A DNA stretch of 64,000 bases, taken from Candidatus Nitrosopumilus sp. SW (GTDB lineage: Archaea; Thermoproteota; Nitrososphaeria; Nitrososphaerales; Nitrosopumilaceae). The stretch covers positions 535,687-599,686 of the forward strand of contig NZ_CP035425.1 in the NCBI RefSeq assembly GCF_006740685.1, given 5' to 3'. A program made the position numbers and the translations under genes. Positions within the stretch are counted from its first letter, which is position 1. Each line of letters starts with the position of its first letter. Below the pieces are notes generated by a model. It saw nothing but the letters and a program-made list of their open reading frames with translations. It did not search any database and was not told the origin of the DNA. Shown in pieces: positions 51,404-59,760 of the stretch.

Positions 51404-52126
51404 TCATTTAGCTTTTATCTTTTCTCGTCCACCATGAGCTGTTCTAAATACATTCATACCAATAAAATAATTTTCATGCAATGATTCCAAGTAAATAATT
51501 TCATCTTCTGCATCTTTAATTTCTTTTTCAGTTGCATCAGGATCATTCTTTAATGTTTCAAGTTTCAATTTTGCAACTTCTAAAATTTCACCTATACCTC
51601 GCTCATAGTTTGATTTCCCTTCAAATTCTGGACTAAGAACATGTTGAGGAATATATGCAGGGGTTTGATCTTGTGGAGTTTCTGCCTGTCTAGTAAGTGA
51701 ATCTTGTTGTTCTGCAGTAAGAATTGGTCGTGGGAAACGTTCTTCTTTATCTAACCAAAACTCAGGTTCTCCCATTTCACGTCGAAAGATCTCTTCACCT
51801 TGTCGTTTAAACGTATAATCAGGTGCTTTGGCTGCATCTGCTTTTACTTCAGCAGCAATTACTTTGTATTCTTCTTCGGCTGCGGCTTCTGCTTTTGCTT
51901 TAGCAGCTTCAGCTCTCTCGATTGCAGCTTTAGCTGCGGCTTCTGCGGCTTGTGCGGCTTCTGCTGCAAGTTCAGCCTCTTTTATTGCAGATGCAGTAAT
52001 ATTAGAAACATTTACTGAGTTATTTTCATCATTATTTTGAGTATCTTTTTGTTCGTCCACAGAGGTCTCAGTAGTTTTTGCTTCTACTTCAGATTCTTTT
52101 TTCTCTTCAGACAACAAAATAATCAC
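51404..52126 (-). CDS. Ala/Glu-rich coiled-coil protein upstream of hemA
   Basis: A 240-residue hydrophilic protein. Residues about 48-92 are an uninterrupted run of Ala with Glu and Lys that should form a long helix or coiled coil. A conserved-looking segment follows (EIFRREMGEPEFWLDKEERFPRPI), and a helical C-terminus ends NVFRTAHGGREKIKAK. Not recognised. The start could be GTG at 52126 or one of two TTG codons shortly after. It ends 13 bp before hemA starts, so it is co-transcribed with it. Confidence 0.7.
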   Translation of the reverse strand: MIILLSEEKKESEVEAKTTETSVDEQKDTQNNDENNSVNVSNITASAIKEAELAAEAAQAAEAAAKAAIERAEAAKAKAEAAAEEEYKVIAAEVKADAAKAPDYTFKRQGEEIFRREMGEPEFWLDKEERFPRPILTAEQQDSLTRQAETPQDQTPAYIPQHVLSPEFEGKSNYERGIGEILEVAKLKLETLKNDPDATEKEIKDAEDEIIYLESLHENYFIGMNVFRTAHGGREKIKAK

Positions 52127-52254
52127 AAATTTGCCTGAATTTTAATATTCTTGTGATAAAGACTGCAAATTATTAGTTTTAGAACAATAAATTACGAAAA
52201 AACAATTTTGATCGGTTTTAAGATGATATTCAAATGAATAAATGAAAATAATGG

Positions 52255-52329
52255 CGCCCTCGGCGGGATTTGAACACGCGTCTCAGCCGTGACAGGGCCG
52301 AATTCTAGACCGGGCTATACTACAAGGGC
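52255..52329 (-). tRNA. tRNA-Asp (anticodon GTC)
   Basis: The minus strand folds with acceptor GCCCTTG/CGAGGGC, anticodon stem CGGCC/GGCTG around CTGTCAC (anticodon GTC) and T loop TTCAAAT. Discriminator G at 52255 suits tRNA-Asp. The T stem GCGTG/CCCGC has a T-C mismatch. CTTTTAATC about 28 bp upstream (52352-52363) is the likely promoter. No intron, no CCA. Confidence 0.93.
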
Positions 52330-52396
52330 ACAAGTTCAATGAATCAAATTGCCAGATTAAAAGTTTCTGTCATAACAATAAATTTTGTAAAAGACT

Positions 52397-52408
52397 AAAT
52401 TATACACG
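52397..52408 (+). promoter_or_regulatory. TATA box for tRNA-Lys
   Basis: AAATTATACACG, centred about 24 bp ahead of the tRNA-Lys 5' end at 52426. Confidence 0.45.
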
Positions 52409-52425
52409 TAAAGCATTTTTCGTGA

Positions 52426-52499
52426 GGGTCTATGGCGCAGCCAGGTAGCGCACCGGACTTTTAATCCGGTTGTCAAGGGTCCGAATCCCTTTAGACCCG
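52426..52499 (+). tRNA. tRNA-Lys (anticodon TTT)
   Basis: Acceptor GGGTCTA (52426-52432) pairs with TAGACCC (52492-52498), discriminator G at 52499. Anticodon stem CCGGA/TCCGG encloses CTTTTAA (anticodon TTT). T loop TCCGAAT lies in the usual place. No intron or CCA. It is divergent from tRNA-Asp, about 97 bp apart. Confidence 0.95.
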
Positions 52500-52516
52500 C
52501 TACTTTTCTTTTTTCA

Positions 52517-53974
52517 TTAAATTATTTCGTCGATTTGTTTTTTCAAATCTTCAAGGGAAGAAGTGATTTTGTTTTCTCTATGAGTAATATCAGTTCTAAA
52601 ATCATTAATTTTCTTAAGTCTATCAGAAATCATTCGTTTTTGTTCATCGTATCCCGAAGAACCAAAAGATTTCCTCTCTTTCAAAGAGGATACAACAGTT
52701 GTAGAAGAAATAATTTTTGAGACTAATTTAGGATCAACTTTTGTATCAGCCACAGATTTTTTGATGTCAGATGGAGTTAATTTCGAAATGGGTTTTTTTG
52801 AAAAATGTGCGAATTGAACTAGTGAGCCAGCAATCTTATGAGTTACACGGAATGGAATTCCTTCTTGAACTAATTTTTCTGCAATATCTAAAGCAATTAG
52901 ATTACTAGATTCTGTTACTTTTTTCATTTGTTTTTCATTTACTTTCAAAGTAAGAAGCATTGATTTCAAAATTAAGAGTGCATTGATTGAAATTTTTGAT
53001 GTAGACCAGATTGAAGATTTTATCTGTTGTAAATCACGTCCATAACCAGATGCTAGACCTTTAATTGTAGATAAAATTGCAGTAAGATTTCCAATAACTT
53101 CAGCTGTTTTTCCACGAGTCAATTCCAAAATGTCAGGATTTTTCTTTTGTGGCATTACACTTGAAGGAGATGTAAATTCATCAGATAACTCAATAAAAGA
53201 AAATTCAGAGGTAGACCAAATTACAAAATCTTCAGCAATTTTACTTAGATTAGTCATTAAGATTGCAACCATTGATACATACTCTGCTACAAAGTCCCGG
53301 GTACTTGTTGCATCAATTGAATTTTCAACCACATCCTCAAATCCCAACATTTTTGCGGTGCTATGTCTATCAATTGGAATACTTGTTCCACCAACAGGTC
53401 CTGCTCCCAATGGACTTTGGTTTATTCTTTCAAATGTTCCATAGAGTCTTTGAAAATCTCTTGTCAAGACATCGGCATGTGCAAGAAGATAGTGAGAGAA
53501 TAAACCAGCTTGAGCTTGTTGAAGATGAGTATAAAGGGGCATAATCGTTTTTTGGTGATTTTTAGCCACAGAAACTAGTGCTTCAATAGCATCCAAGAGA
53601 CAATTACAGATAATGTTAATGTCATCTCTAATCTTCATTCGTATATCTAAAACAACTTGATCATTTCTTGAACGTGCAGTATGCATTTTCCCTCCACTTT
53701 CCATTCCAGCTCTTTTGATTACTAGTGTCTCGATTAATTCATGAATATCTTCAGCACCTGATGATGAATCAAATGTTTCATCTTTCAAACTCTCCAGAGA
53801 TGAGAGAATTTTTTTTGCATCATTTTTTGTTATGATATTTTGTTGATATAACATCAAAACATGAGCTTGACTTCCCAGAATATCATAAAAAGCAATTGCA
53901 GAGTCATCATCAATAGATGACACATAATCTAAAGTAATATCACTCAAATCATTTCCAAGACGTGAACGATACAT
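52517..53974 (-). CDS. argH: Argininosuccinate lyase
   Basis: Final step of arginine synthesis: argininosuccinate to arginine and fumarate. A 485-residue protein of the fumarase/aspartase superfamily, with HTARSRNDQVVLDIRM (about 96-111), THLQQAQAG, QSPLGAGPVGGT and the catalytic flexible-loop signature SSVMPQKKNPDILEL (about 271-285). The N-terminus (MYRSRLGNDLSDITLDYVSSIDDD) is complete. Confidence 0.95.
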   Translation of the reverse strand: MYRSRLGNDLSDITLDYVSSIDDDSAIAFYDILGSQAHVLMLYQQNIITKNDAKKILSSLESLKDETFDSSSGAEDIHELIETLVIKRAGMESGGKMHTARSRNDQVVLDIRMKIRDDINIICNCLLDAIEALVSVAKNHQKTIMPLYTHLQQAQAGLFSHYLLAHADVLTRDFQRLYGTFERINQSPLGAGPVGGTSIPIDRHSTAKMLGFEDVVENSIDATSTRDFVAEYVSMVAILMTNLSKIAEDFVIWSTSEFSFIELSDEFTSPSSVMPQKKNPDILELTRGKTAEVIGNLTAILSTIKGLASGYGRDLQQIKSSIWSTSKISINALLILKSMLLTLKVNEKQMKKVTESSNLIALDIAEKLVQEGIPFRVTHKIAGSLVQFAHFSKKPISKLTPSDIKKSVADTKVDPKLVSKIISSTTVVSSLKERKSFGSSGYDEQKRMISDRLKKINDFRTDITHRENKITSSLEDLKKQIDEII

Positions 53975-53994
53975 TACCTAAGGTTCTAGAATGG

Positions 53995-54003
53995 TTATAT
54001 ATA
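53995..54003 (+). promoter_or_regulatory. TATA box for the MIP18-family gene
   Basis: TTATATATA, centred about 24 bp ahead of the ATG at 54024, fits a leaderless transcript and supports this start over the ATG at 53991. Confidence 0.5.
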
Positions 54004-54023
54004 GCATCGACGCTTTTGCCCAC

Positions 54024-54347
54024 ATGAGTCAAGATATCAAACAACTTCGGGTAAAACTCTTCGATGAGCTATCAAAGATTGTAGATCCAGAAATCAACAC
54101 ATCAATTGTAGAACTAGAATTAATTGATGAAGTTGATATCAACGATAGTAATGTCAAAGTTGATTTGCATTTAACAAGTCCATTCTGTCCAGCAGTATTT
54201 GGTTTTAAGATTTGTCAAGACATACATGACAATCTTTTGAAAGTGGATGGAGTTAAAGACGTTAAAGTAAATGTCTCAAATCACTTTATGGCAGAGCAGA
54301 TTAACAATCAAGTTAACAATAGCCCAAATCCAAAAAAACTTGGTTAA
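54024..54347 (+). CDS. MIP18/PaaD-like (DUF59) iron-sulfur assembly protein
   Basis: A 107-residue protein with LFDELSKIVDPEINTSIVELELI (DPE-x-x-x-S-I-V pattern of DUF59), HLTSPFCPAVFGFKI with the conserved cysteine and a VKDVKVNV strand. Relatives (SufT, MIP18/CIA2) help insert Fe-S clusters. It is divergent from argH and convergent with sdhB, whose Fe-S clusters could be clients; that link is inference. Confidence 0.85.
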   Translation: MSQDIKQLRVKLFDELSKIVDPEINTSIVELELIDEVDINDSNVKVDLHLTSPFCPAVFGFKICQDIHDNLLKVDGVKDVKVNVSNHFMAEQINNQVNNSPNPKKLG

Positions 54348-55093
54348 CTTCTAAAACCAAGCATATATCCTCTAAGAAGTTGAATTCCCATTGCAGGATC
54401 AACACCTTTAGGACATACTTGGCTACAAGAGCCAGCAAAATGACATCTCCAAATACCATGAGAATCATCAATAATTTTTAGTCTAGAGTCTTTTCCTTTA
54501 TCTCTACTATCTGCAACATAGCGATATGCCTGAGCAAGAGCTTGTGGTCCAACAAATGAAGAATCAGTAGCCATAGTAGGACATGCTGAATTACATAATC
54601 CACATTTGATACAATTTGCAAATTGTATGTATTGTTCTAATTCTTCTGGAGATTGCAAGAATTCTTTTGCATCAGATTCTAACTCAGTATCATCTCTATC
54701 CAGATAAGGTTTGATTTTATGATGAGTATCAAACAATCTTTCGAACTTTACTGCTAAATCTCGAATGATTGGGAAATTGTTCATTGGTTCAACAGTTACA
54801 ACATCAGAGTCCAATTCACTAACTTTGGTAAAGCATGCTAATCTTGGTTTTCCATTAATTATCATTCCACATGAGCCACATGTTGCTTGTCTGCATGAAT
54901 AACGAACTCCAACTGAATGATCATGATGTTGCTTGACATCAAGGATTGTTTCTAAAACAGTAGTCCATTTTTCAACCGGAACAGAAAATTCCATGAATTG
55001 CTTTTCATTATCCTTTGTTGGATTGAATCTTGCAATTCGTAGTGTTTTTGTTCGTGGAGGTTGATTGTCTGCAACATCAGAAACTTGTGCCAT
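54344..55093 (-). CDS. sdhB: Succinate dehydrogenase iron-sulfur subunit
   Basis: A 249-residue subunit carrying three clusters. [2Fe-2S]: RYSCRQATCGSCGMIINGKPRLAC. [4Fe-4S]: CIKCGLCNSACP. [3Fe-4S]/third: CHFAGSCSQVCPKGVD. It accepts electrons from FADH2 in SdhA. Last in the order sdhA, sdhC, sdhD, sdhB. Confidence 0.96.
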   Translation of the reverse strand: MAQVSDVADNQPPRTKTLRIARFNPTKDNEKQFMEFSVPVEKWTTVLETILDVKQHHDHSVGVRYSCRQATCGSCGMIINGKPRLACFTKVSELDSDVVTVEPMNNFPIIRDLAVKFERLFDTHHKIKPYLDRDDTELESDAKEFLQSPEELEQYIQFANCIKCGLCNSACPTMATDSSFVGPQALAQAYRYVADSRDKGKDSRLKIIDDSHGIWRCHFAGSCSQVCPKGVDPAMGIQLLRGYMLGFRS

Positions 55094-55095
55094 CT

Positions 55096-55440
55096 CTATA
55101 CCATCCCCATGTTAGTCATAATAATTGTTCGTGAACCATATGCAATTAGAGCAAACATTGCTGCAAGACAGCCATAAGAAACTGCCTTTTCATATGCACG
55201 TCCTTGTTTGAGTTCCAATAAGATCACTCTTAGTCCGTTAAATCCATGTATTGAAAGCAAGACTAGGATTAATTCCAACATTATTGCGTAAGGAATGAAC
55301 TTGTAGTTTGCAAGTACGGTTTCATATTCTAAAGAGTCAGCAAAATTCATTGTCATACGCATCAATATGTGAACAGCTACTAAGGCAACAGCTGCTAAAG
55401 CAGTTCCATAGTGGATTTTCATAATTGTACTTTCTCTCAT
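55096..55440 (-). CDS. sdhD: Succinate dehydrogenase membrane anchor subunit D-like
   Basis: A 114-residue three-helix membrane protein. A histidine in the first helix (AVALVAVHILMRM) may ligate haem; ILVLLSIHGFNGLRVILLELKQG is the second helix-loop. The ATG at 55440 is chosen over TTG at 55452, which would overlap the sdhC stop. C/D assignment is by position only. Confidence 0.82.
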   Translation of the reverse strand: MRESTIMKIHYGTALAAVALVAVHILMRMTMNFADSLEYETVLANYKFIPYAIMLELILVLLSIHGFNGLRVILLELKQGRAYEKAVSYGCLAAMFALIAYGSRTIIMTNMGMV

Positions 55441-55441
55441 T

Positions 55442-55873
55442 TTATTCACCAAACATTACGGCTAATCCGTACATCATAGCAATTGCAGCAAGAATTATTG
55501 CAGAATAGATTCCAATCTTGTGTCTGTAATTTTGAGATGCAGGATCATATGGATAATCAGGTCTTGCAGGTTTTCCAACACCAACTCCACCATGTCCTAA
55601 CATTACTCTAATACCATTAACAGTATGAAATACACACATTGCAATTACAATTGCCAAAACAATGTGTCCTTCAGTAGTTTGAGTTAATTCTAAAAACTCA
55701 TTCCATCCTACTCGTCCTCGTAAAATGTTACTAGTTTCATAAATGTGACCGATAAAATATGCTAATAGTCCTAAGCCACTTAATCGCATTAACCAATAAG
55801 CTACTCTTTCAATTCCATAACGACCAGGATTAGCCATTCCTTTGATGCCTTCTTTGTGTTCGTCTTGAGCCAT
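55442..55873 (-). CDS. sdhC: Succinate dehydrogenase membrane anchor subunit C-like
   Basis: A 143-residue three-helix membrane protein. GRYGIERVAYWLMRLSGLGLLAYFIGHI and VFHTVNGIRVMLGHGG resemble the SdhC family (R-x-S-G...H, and H-x-x-N-G-I-R), which provide haem and quinone ligands. It lies between sdhA and sdhD. Confidence 0.88.
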   Translation of the reverse strand: MAQDEHKEGIKGMANPGRYGIERVAYWLMRLSGLGLLAYFIGHIYETSNILRGRVGWNEFLELTQTTEGHIVLAIVIAMCVFHTVNGIRVMLGHGGVGVGKPARPDYPYDPASQNYRHKIGIYSAIILAAIAMMYGLAVMFGE

Positions 55874-57586
55874 CTAGTATTTTCTCTCCACAGGCTGATA
55901 CTTAGTGATTGTTACTGGGTGTGTTTTCATGATTGGTTCATTTGGATCATAATAGGCAAGTGTGTGATGCAAAAAGTTTGCATCATCTCTTTTAGTGTAA
56001 TCAGTTCTTGCATGTGCACCACGAGATTCTTTTCTATTAATTGCACCAATTAATACAATTTCAGCTACTCGGAACATAGAATCAAGTTCCATAACATTTG
56101 AAAAGTTGGTATTGTATTCTTTTGCTTTATCATCAACGTGTTTCCAAGTTTGTGCTTTTAGTTCACGAATTCTCTTTAGACCTGCAACAAGATCTGTTTC
56201 ATTTCTGTAAACGTATGCTTTCTCATTCATAGTATCAGTTAATTCTTGTCTAATTTCATAGGGATTTGCATCTCCATTTCCTCTAAAGATTCCATCATAG
56301 ATTCTCTTCTCTTCTGCTGCAACTAAGTGATGTGGCCATTGATCTGCAGTAGTGTTTTTCATAGCATATTCTGCTGCCAATTCGCCTGTAATTTTTCCCC
56401 AAACAATACATTCAGAGGTAGAGTTTGCACCAAGTCTGTTTGAACCATGAACACTATTACATGCAGCCTCACCTGCAGCCCAAACGCCTTGGATTTCTGT
56501 TGCACCATCAATATCAGTATGAAGCCCACCCATCATGTAATGGCAAACAGGTCTAATGTCAAGTAATTCTTCAGCAGGATCAATTCCTGAGAATTTGATA
56601 GATATCTCTCTGATTCCACCTAATTTCTCTTTGATCTTTTCATCACCAAGATGTCTCAAATCAAGCTTCATACAATCAACTCCAGTTTCATGTTTGAAAC
56701 CACGACCTTCCTGAATCTCTGTCATGATTGAACGAGAAACAATATCACGTGGAGCTAACTCCATTTTTCCAGCAGCATAAGTCTTCATGAATCGTTCACC
56801 TTTGTTGTTTAGAAGATAACCACCTTCTCCTCTTGCACCTTCAGTAATCAAAATACCAGATGGTAAAATTCCAGTAGGATGAAATTGTACAAATTCCATA
56901 TCTTTGAGTGCCATACCTGCACGCAACCCCATATCCAAACCATCAGGAGTTGAAGATAACGCATAAGTTGAAAAACTATACAGTCTTCCAGCCCCACCAG
57001 TTGCAATGATGAGAGCTTTTCCTTTAATTGTATAAAATGTTCCAGAACCTAATTCAATTGCAGTAAGACCCATGAACTTTTTTCCATCATGAATAATGGA
57101 TGTTGCAAACCATTCGTTAAGATATTCTATATTTTCAAATTTTTGACATGTATCATACAGTGTCTGCATTTCAAAGAAACCAACTTTATCTGATGCATAA
57201 GTTGCTCTTGGAAAACTATAACCACCAAAGTTTCTTTGATCAATCCTTCCATCCTCTTTTCGAGACCAAGGCATTCCCCAATGATCTAACTGATGAATTT
57301 CTTGTGGCATTTCAACACAAAGTCTTTCTGCAACATCTTGGTCTGCAAGAAAGTCACTACCTTTTACAGTGTCATATACATGGGATTCAATTGTATCACC
57401 TGCATCTTCTTGAATTACTGCAGCAGTTCCACCTTCTGCAGAAACAGAGTGAGAACGCATTACTTGTAATTTTGAAACAATACCGATTTTCAGATTAGGG
57501 CCTTTTTTTGCAGCTGCAATTGCGGCTCTAAGACCAGCTAATCCAGAACCACAAATTATCAAATCAAACTCAATTGAATCGACCAT
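55874..57586 (-). CDS. sdhA: Succinate dehydrogenase flavoprotein subunit
   Basis: A 570-residue FAD-dependent subunit. CGSGLAGLRAAIAAAKKG (FAD Rossmann motif), MRSHSVSAEGGTAAV (flavin-attachment histidine region), LITEGARGEGGYLLNNKGERFM and HYMMGGLHTDIDG are diagnostic. ATG at 57586 begins MVDSIEFDLIICGSG; upstream codons would add non-homologous residues. First gene of sdhACDB. Oxidises succinate to fumarate; also usable in the carbon cycle. Confidence 0.96.
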   Translation of the reverse strand: MVDSIEFDLIICGSGLAGLRAAIAAAKKGPNLKIGIVSKLQVMRSHSVSAEGGTAAVIQEDAGDTIESHVYDTVKGSDFLADQDVAERLCVEMPQEIHQLDHWGMPWSRKEDGRIDQRNFGGYSFPRATYASDKVGFFEMQTLYDTCQKFENIEYLNEWFATSIIHDGKKFMGLTAIELGSGTFYTIKGKALIIATGGAGRLYSFSTYALSSTPDGLDMGLRAGMALKDMEFVQFHPTGILPSGILITEGARGEGGYLLNNKGERFMKTYAAGKMELAPRDIVSRSIMTEIQEGRGFKHETGVDCMKLDLRHLGDEKIKEKLGGIREISIKFSGIDPAEELLDIRPVCHYMMGGLHTDIDGATEIQGVWAAGEAACNSVHGSNRLGANSTSECIVWGKITGELAAEYAMKNTTADQWPHHLVAAEEKRIYDGIFRGNGDANPYEIRQELTDTMNEKAYVYRNETDLVAGLKRIRELKAQTWKHVDDKAKEYNTNFSNVMELDSMFRVAEIVLIGAINRKESRGAHARTDYTKRDDANFLHHTLAYYDPNEPIMKTHPVTITKYQPVERKY

Positions 57587-57657
57587 TTTAAGACAAACTT
57601 GCTTAGGGCGGGATAAATATGTAGTAATTGTAGGCATGATCCAAAATATTCATATAT

Positions 57658-57681
57658 ATCACTAGTGATATCACTAGTGAT
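57658..57681. promoter_or_regulatory. Double 12-bp palindrome over the PadR start codon
   Basis: Two adjacent perfect copies of the palindrome ATCACTAGTGAT (57658-57669 and 57670-57681) also make a 24-bp overall palindrome. The second copy overlaps the PadR ATG (57680), and an AT-rich CATATATAT precedes the first. This is the expected layout of an autoregulatory PadR operator. The divergent sdhA start is about 72 bp away. Confidence 0.75.
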
Positions 57682-58189
57682 GATTTCTGAATGGTTCCAA
57701 AGAGTAGGAAGTTCAGTCCCTAGGGGATTTTCAAGATATTTCATCTTAGAATTATTGAAGAAAAAAGAACGAACTGGAAAAGAGATTATCGATTATGCAG
57801 TTGAACAAAGTAACGGGATTTGGAAACCATCACCAGGTTTGATCTATCCTTTGTTAGGAAGACTGCTAGATGAAGGATTAATTCAAGAAACAAAAGATGG
57901 AAAATATCAACTAACAGAAAAAGGTGCAGAAACTGCACAGGATGTAGACAAAGTTAATGATATTGTAAAAAAACAATTAGATGTTCTTTTCAGGTTAGGA
58001 AATGTTGGAAGGTTTGTAGCAATGGATTTGCTTGAAAAAATTTCTTCGATGGGATCAATTTTAAGCTCAAATGTTGCAAATATGACTAACGAGGAAACTG
58101 AAAAATATAGAAAATTTCTTCAAGAAGAACTTAAGAAGATAGATGCAAAAAATGTTGAAAAGAAAGGCAAAGAGATCAAAATAGAATAA
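57680..58189 (+). CDS. PadR-family transcriptional regulator
   Basis: A 169-residue winged-helix regulator: RYFILELLKKKERTGKEIIDYAV (helices 1-2), the PSPGLIYPLLGRLLDEGLIQ recognition region (about 50-69), a wing at KDGKYQLTEKG, then a long C-terminal helix (dimerisation, about 85-169) with charged ends. It is divergent from sdhACDB, with the double palindrome between them, so it could control the sdh operon as well as itself; inferred from context. Confidence 0.88.
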   Translation: MISEWFQRVGSSVPRGFSRYFILELLKKKERTGKEIIDYAVEQSNGIWKPSPGLIYPLLGRLLDEGLIQETKDGKYQLTEKGAETAQDVDKVNDIVKKQLDVLFRLGNVGRFVAMDLLEKISSMGSILSSNVANMTNEETEKYRKFLQEELKKIDAKNVEKKGKEIKIE

Positions 58190-58232
58190 TATTTTTTGAA
58201 AAGTAAAAATTAATCTAATTTTTAGAAAAATT

Positions 58233-58427
58233 ATGACAGGACTTACAAGACAACAAAAGTCTATAGTTTTTGGTTCATGGGCACCATTAATTTCAGTAAC
58301 GATGTAATCAAAAGGTACAGAGTTAATTCCAATTTTACTTGGAGTTAATGTAATAGTTGATTCAATTATCATTTTGATTGGAGCAAAGATTAATCCTGAA
58401 ACAAGAGATGTGGATATCGCTCAATAA
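58233..58427 (+). pseudogene. Small membrane protein ORF interrupted by an in-frame TAA
   Basis: From ATG 58233 the frame reads MTGLTRQQKSIVFGSWAPLI, then SVTM, a TAA stop (58305-58307) and continues in the same frame as SKGTELIPILLGVNVIVDSI to a second stop at 58425-58427. The downstream part is a hydrophobic helix with polar tail (NPETRDVDIAQ). Together the 65 codons look like one two-helix membrane protein with a nonsense change. It may instead be only a 24-residue peptide, or a sequencing error. Confidence 0.45.
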
Positions 58428-58465
58428 TTTTAAAATGATAAATAACTCGTAGAGACAACAAATTT

Positions 58466-59332
58466 ATGAAAAATTTACGTAGTATGCTAAAATCTAACAA
58501 ACCATTAGTTATTCCCGGAGTTTATGATGCAATTGGTGCAAAGATTGCAGAAAAAGTAGGATTTGATGCAATGTTTCAAACTGGGTATGGTACATCAGCT
58601 ACTCTTTTTGGAATGCCAGATTATGGATTCATAGGTGCAACTGAAACAATTGATAATGCAAGAAGGATTTGTAGAGCAGTAAAAGTTCCAGTAATTGTTG
58701 ATTCAGATACAGGTTATGGAAATGCATTAAGTGTCTGGAAGCTTGTAAAAGAATTAGAGTCTGCAGGAGCATCAGGAATTTTTCTAGAAGATCAAAGATG
58801 GCCAAAGAGATGCGGACATATGCAAGGAAAAGAAGTTGTCACGCAAGAAGAGTATACAGAAAAACTTGGTGCAGCAATTGATGCAAGAGAAAGTAAAGAT
58901 TTCATAATTGTTGCAAGAACTGACGCAAGAGCAACCGAAGGATTAGATGCTGCAATAGAAAGAGGATTACAAAATAAAAAAACAGGTGCTGATGCAGTAT
59001 TTGTCGAAGCACCAAGATCAATTGAAGAGATGAAAAAAATTGGAAAATCAATAAAAGCACCACTTGTTGCAAATATGATTGAAGGGGGAGCCACTCCAAT
59101 TAGTTCAGCTAAAGAATTGCATAAAATGGGATTCAAAATTATTTTGTATCCATTATCAGTATTGTTTGCAAATACTTTTGCTACAATGAATATACTTCAA
59201 GAATTAAAGAAAACAGGAACAACTTCCAAATACAAAAACAAAGTAGTTAATTTTGATCAATTCAACGAACTAGTAGAGCTTTCAAAGTTCAGAAAGATGG
59301 AAAAGAAGTATGGATTTTCAAAAAGAGAATAA
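58466..59332 (+). CDS. Isocitrate lyase/PEP mutase superfamily enzyme
   Basis: A 288-residue TIM-barrel enzyme. PGVYDAIGAKIAEKVGFDAMF and VIVDSDTGYGN supply the metal site (D-x-D), and EDQRWPKRCGHMQGK carries the KRCGH signature cysteine of isocitrate/2-methylisocitrate lyases. It is shorter than isocitrate lyase and closest in size to 2-methylisocitrate lyase or oxaloacetate/carboxy-PEP-type members. Substrate uncertain. Confidence 0.85.
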   Translation: MKNLRSMLKSNKPLVIPGVYDAIGAKIAEKVGFDAMFQTGYGTSATLFGMPDYGFIGATETIDNARRICRAVKVPVIVDSDTGYGNALSVWKLVKELESAGASGIFLEDQRWPKRCGHMQGKEVVTQEEYTEKLGAAIDARESKDFIIVARTDARATEGLDAAIERGLQNKKTGADAVFVEAPRSIEEMKKIGKSIKAPLVANMIEGGATPISSAKELHKMGFKIILYPLSVLFANTFATMNILQELKKTGTTSKYKNKVVNFDQFNELVELSKFRKMEKKYGFSKRE

Positions 59333-59357
59333 AATAAAAAATTACAAGTAAAGTCAG

Positions 59358-59645
59358 TTATGCCTGATTTCTCTTTACTTCAATTTCTATTGTTGAAACG
59401 TTTCTTGTTCTACCGTCTTGTGACTCTAAAGATTCTGAGCCTATCTTGATTTCTCCGATAGAGTATCCTGCATTTTCTGTTTTTCGTGCAATGATTTGAG
59501 CTACATCTACAGCACGTCCAATGCTGAGTCCTCTAGCTTTGATGTTGACGGATGGTAAGTTTGCCAATTGAATTAGTGTTGATGTAACATATGCCATCAA
59601 TGGTTTCTTACCAATGAATATGGTGTCTCTTGCTTCGGTCGACAT
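59358..59645 (-). CDS. alba: Alba DNA/RNA-binding chromatin protein
   Basis: A 95-residue basic-fold chromatin protein. TIFIGKKPLMAYVTSTLIQLAN with the paired lysines (K13-K14), the VNIKARGLSIGRAVDVAQI strand-helix and the GxQ-like SIGEIKIGSESLE region match Alba. TTAAATACC on the minus strand about 15-25 bp upstream of the ATG is a plausible promoter. Confidence 0.95.
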   Translation of the reverse strand: MSTEARDTIFIGKKPLMAYVTSTLIQLANLPSVNIKARGLSIGRAVDVAQIIARKTENAGYSIGEIKIGSESLESQDGRTRNVSTIEIEVKRNQA

Positions 59646-59760
59646 GGAAAATTTGGTATTTAAGGATAATTTAAAGCTAAAAGTGTTTTTTCTAGTCTGA
59701 GCAAATTTTTTTGAAAGATTTAAACCATTATTAGCTAGAAATCAAGATTTTATTTAGAAT

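Noticed and set aside
51800-52040. Two cysteine/serine/alanine-rich plus-strand frames opposite the Ala-rich protein
   Set aside because: Low-complexity antisense of the GCT/GCA-rich coding region.
52140-52254. Possible C/D box RNA near the tRNA-Asp promoter (GTGATAA, GATGATA)
   Set aside because: C-like boxes are present but no CTGA D boxes on either strand in a suitable place.
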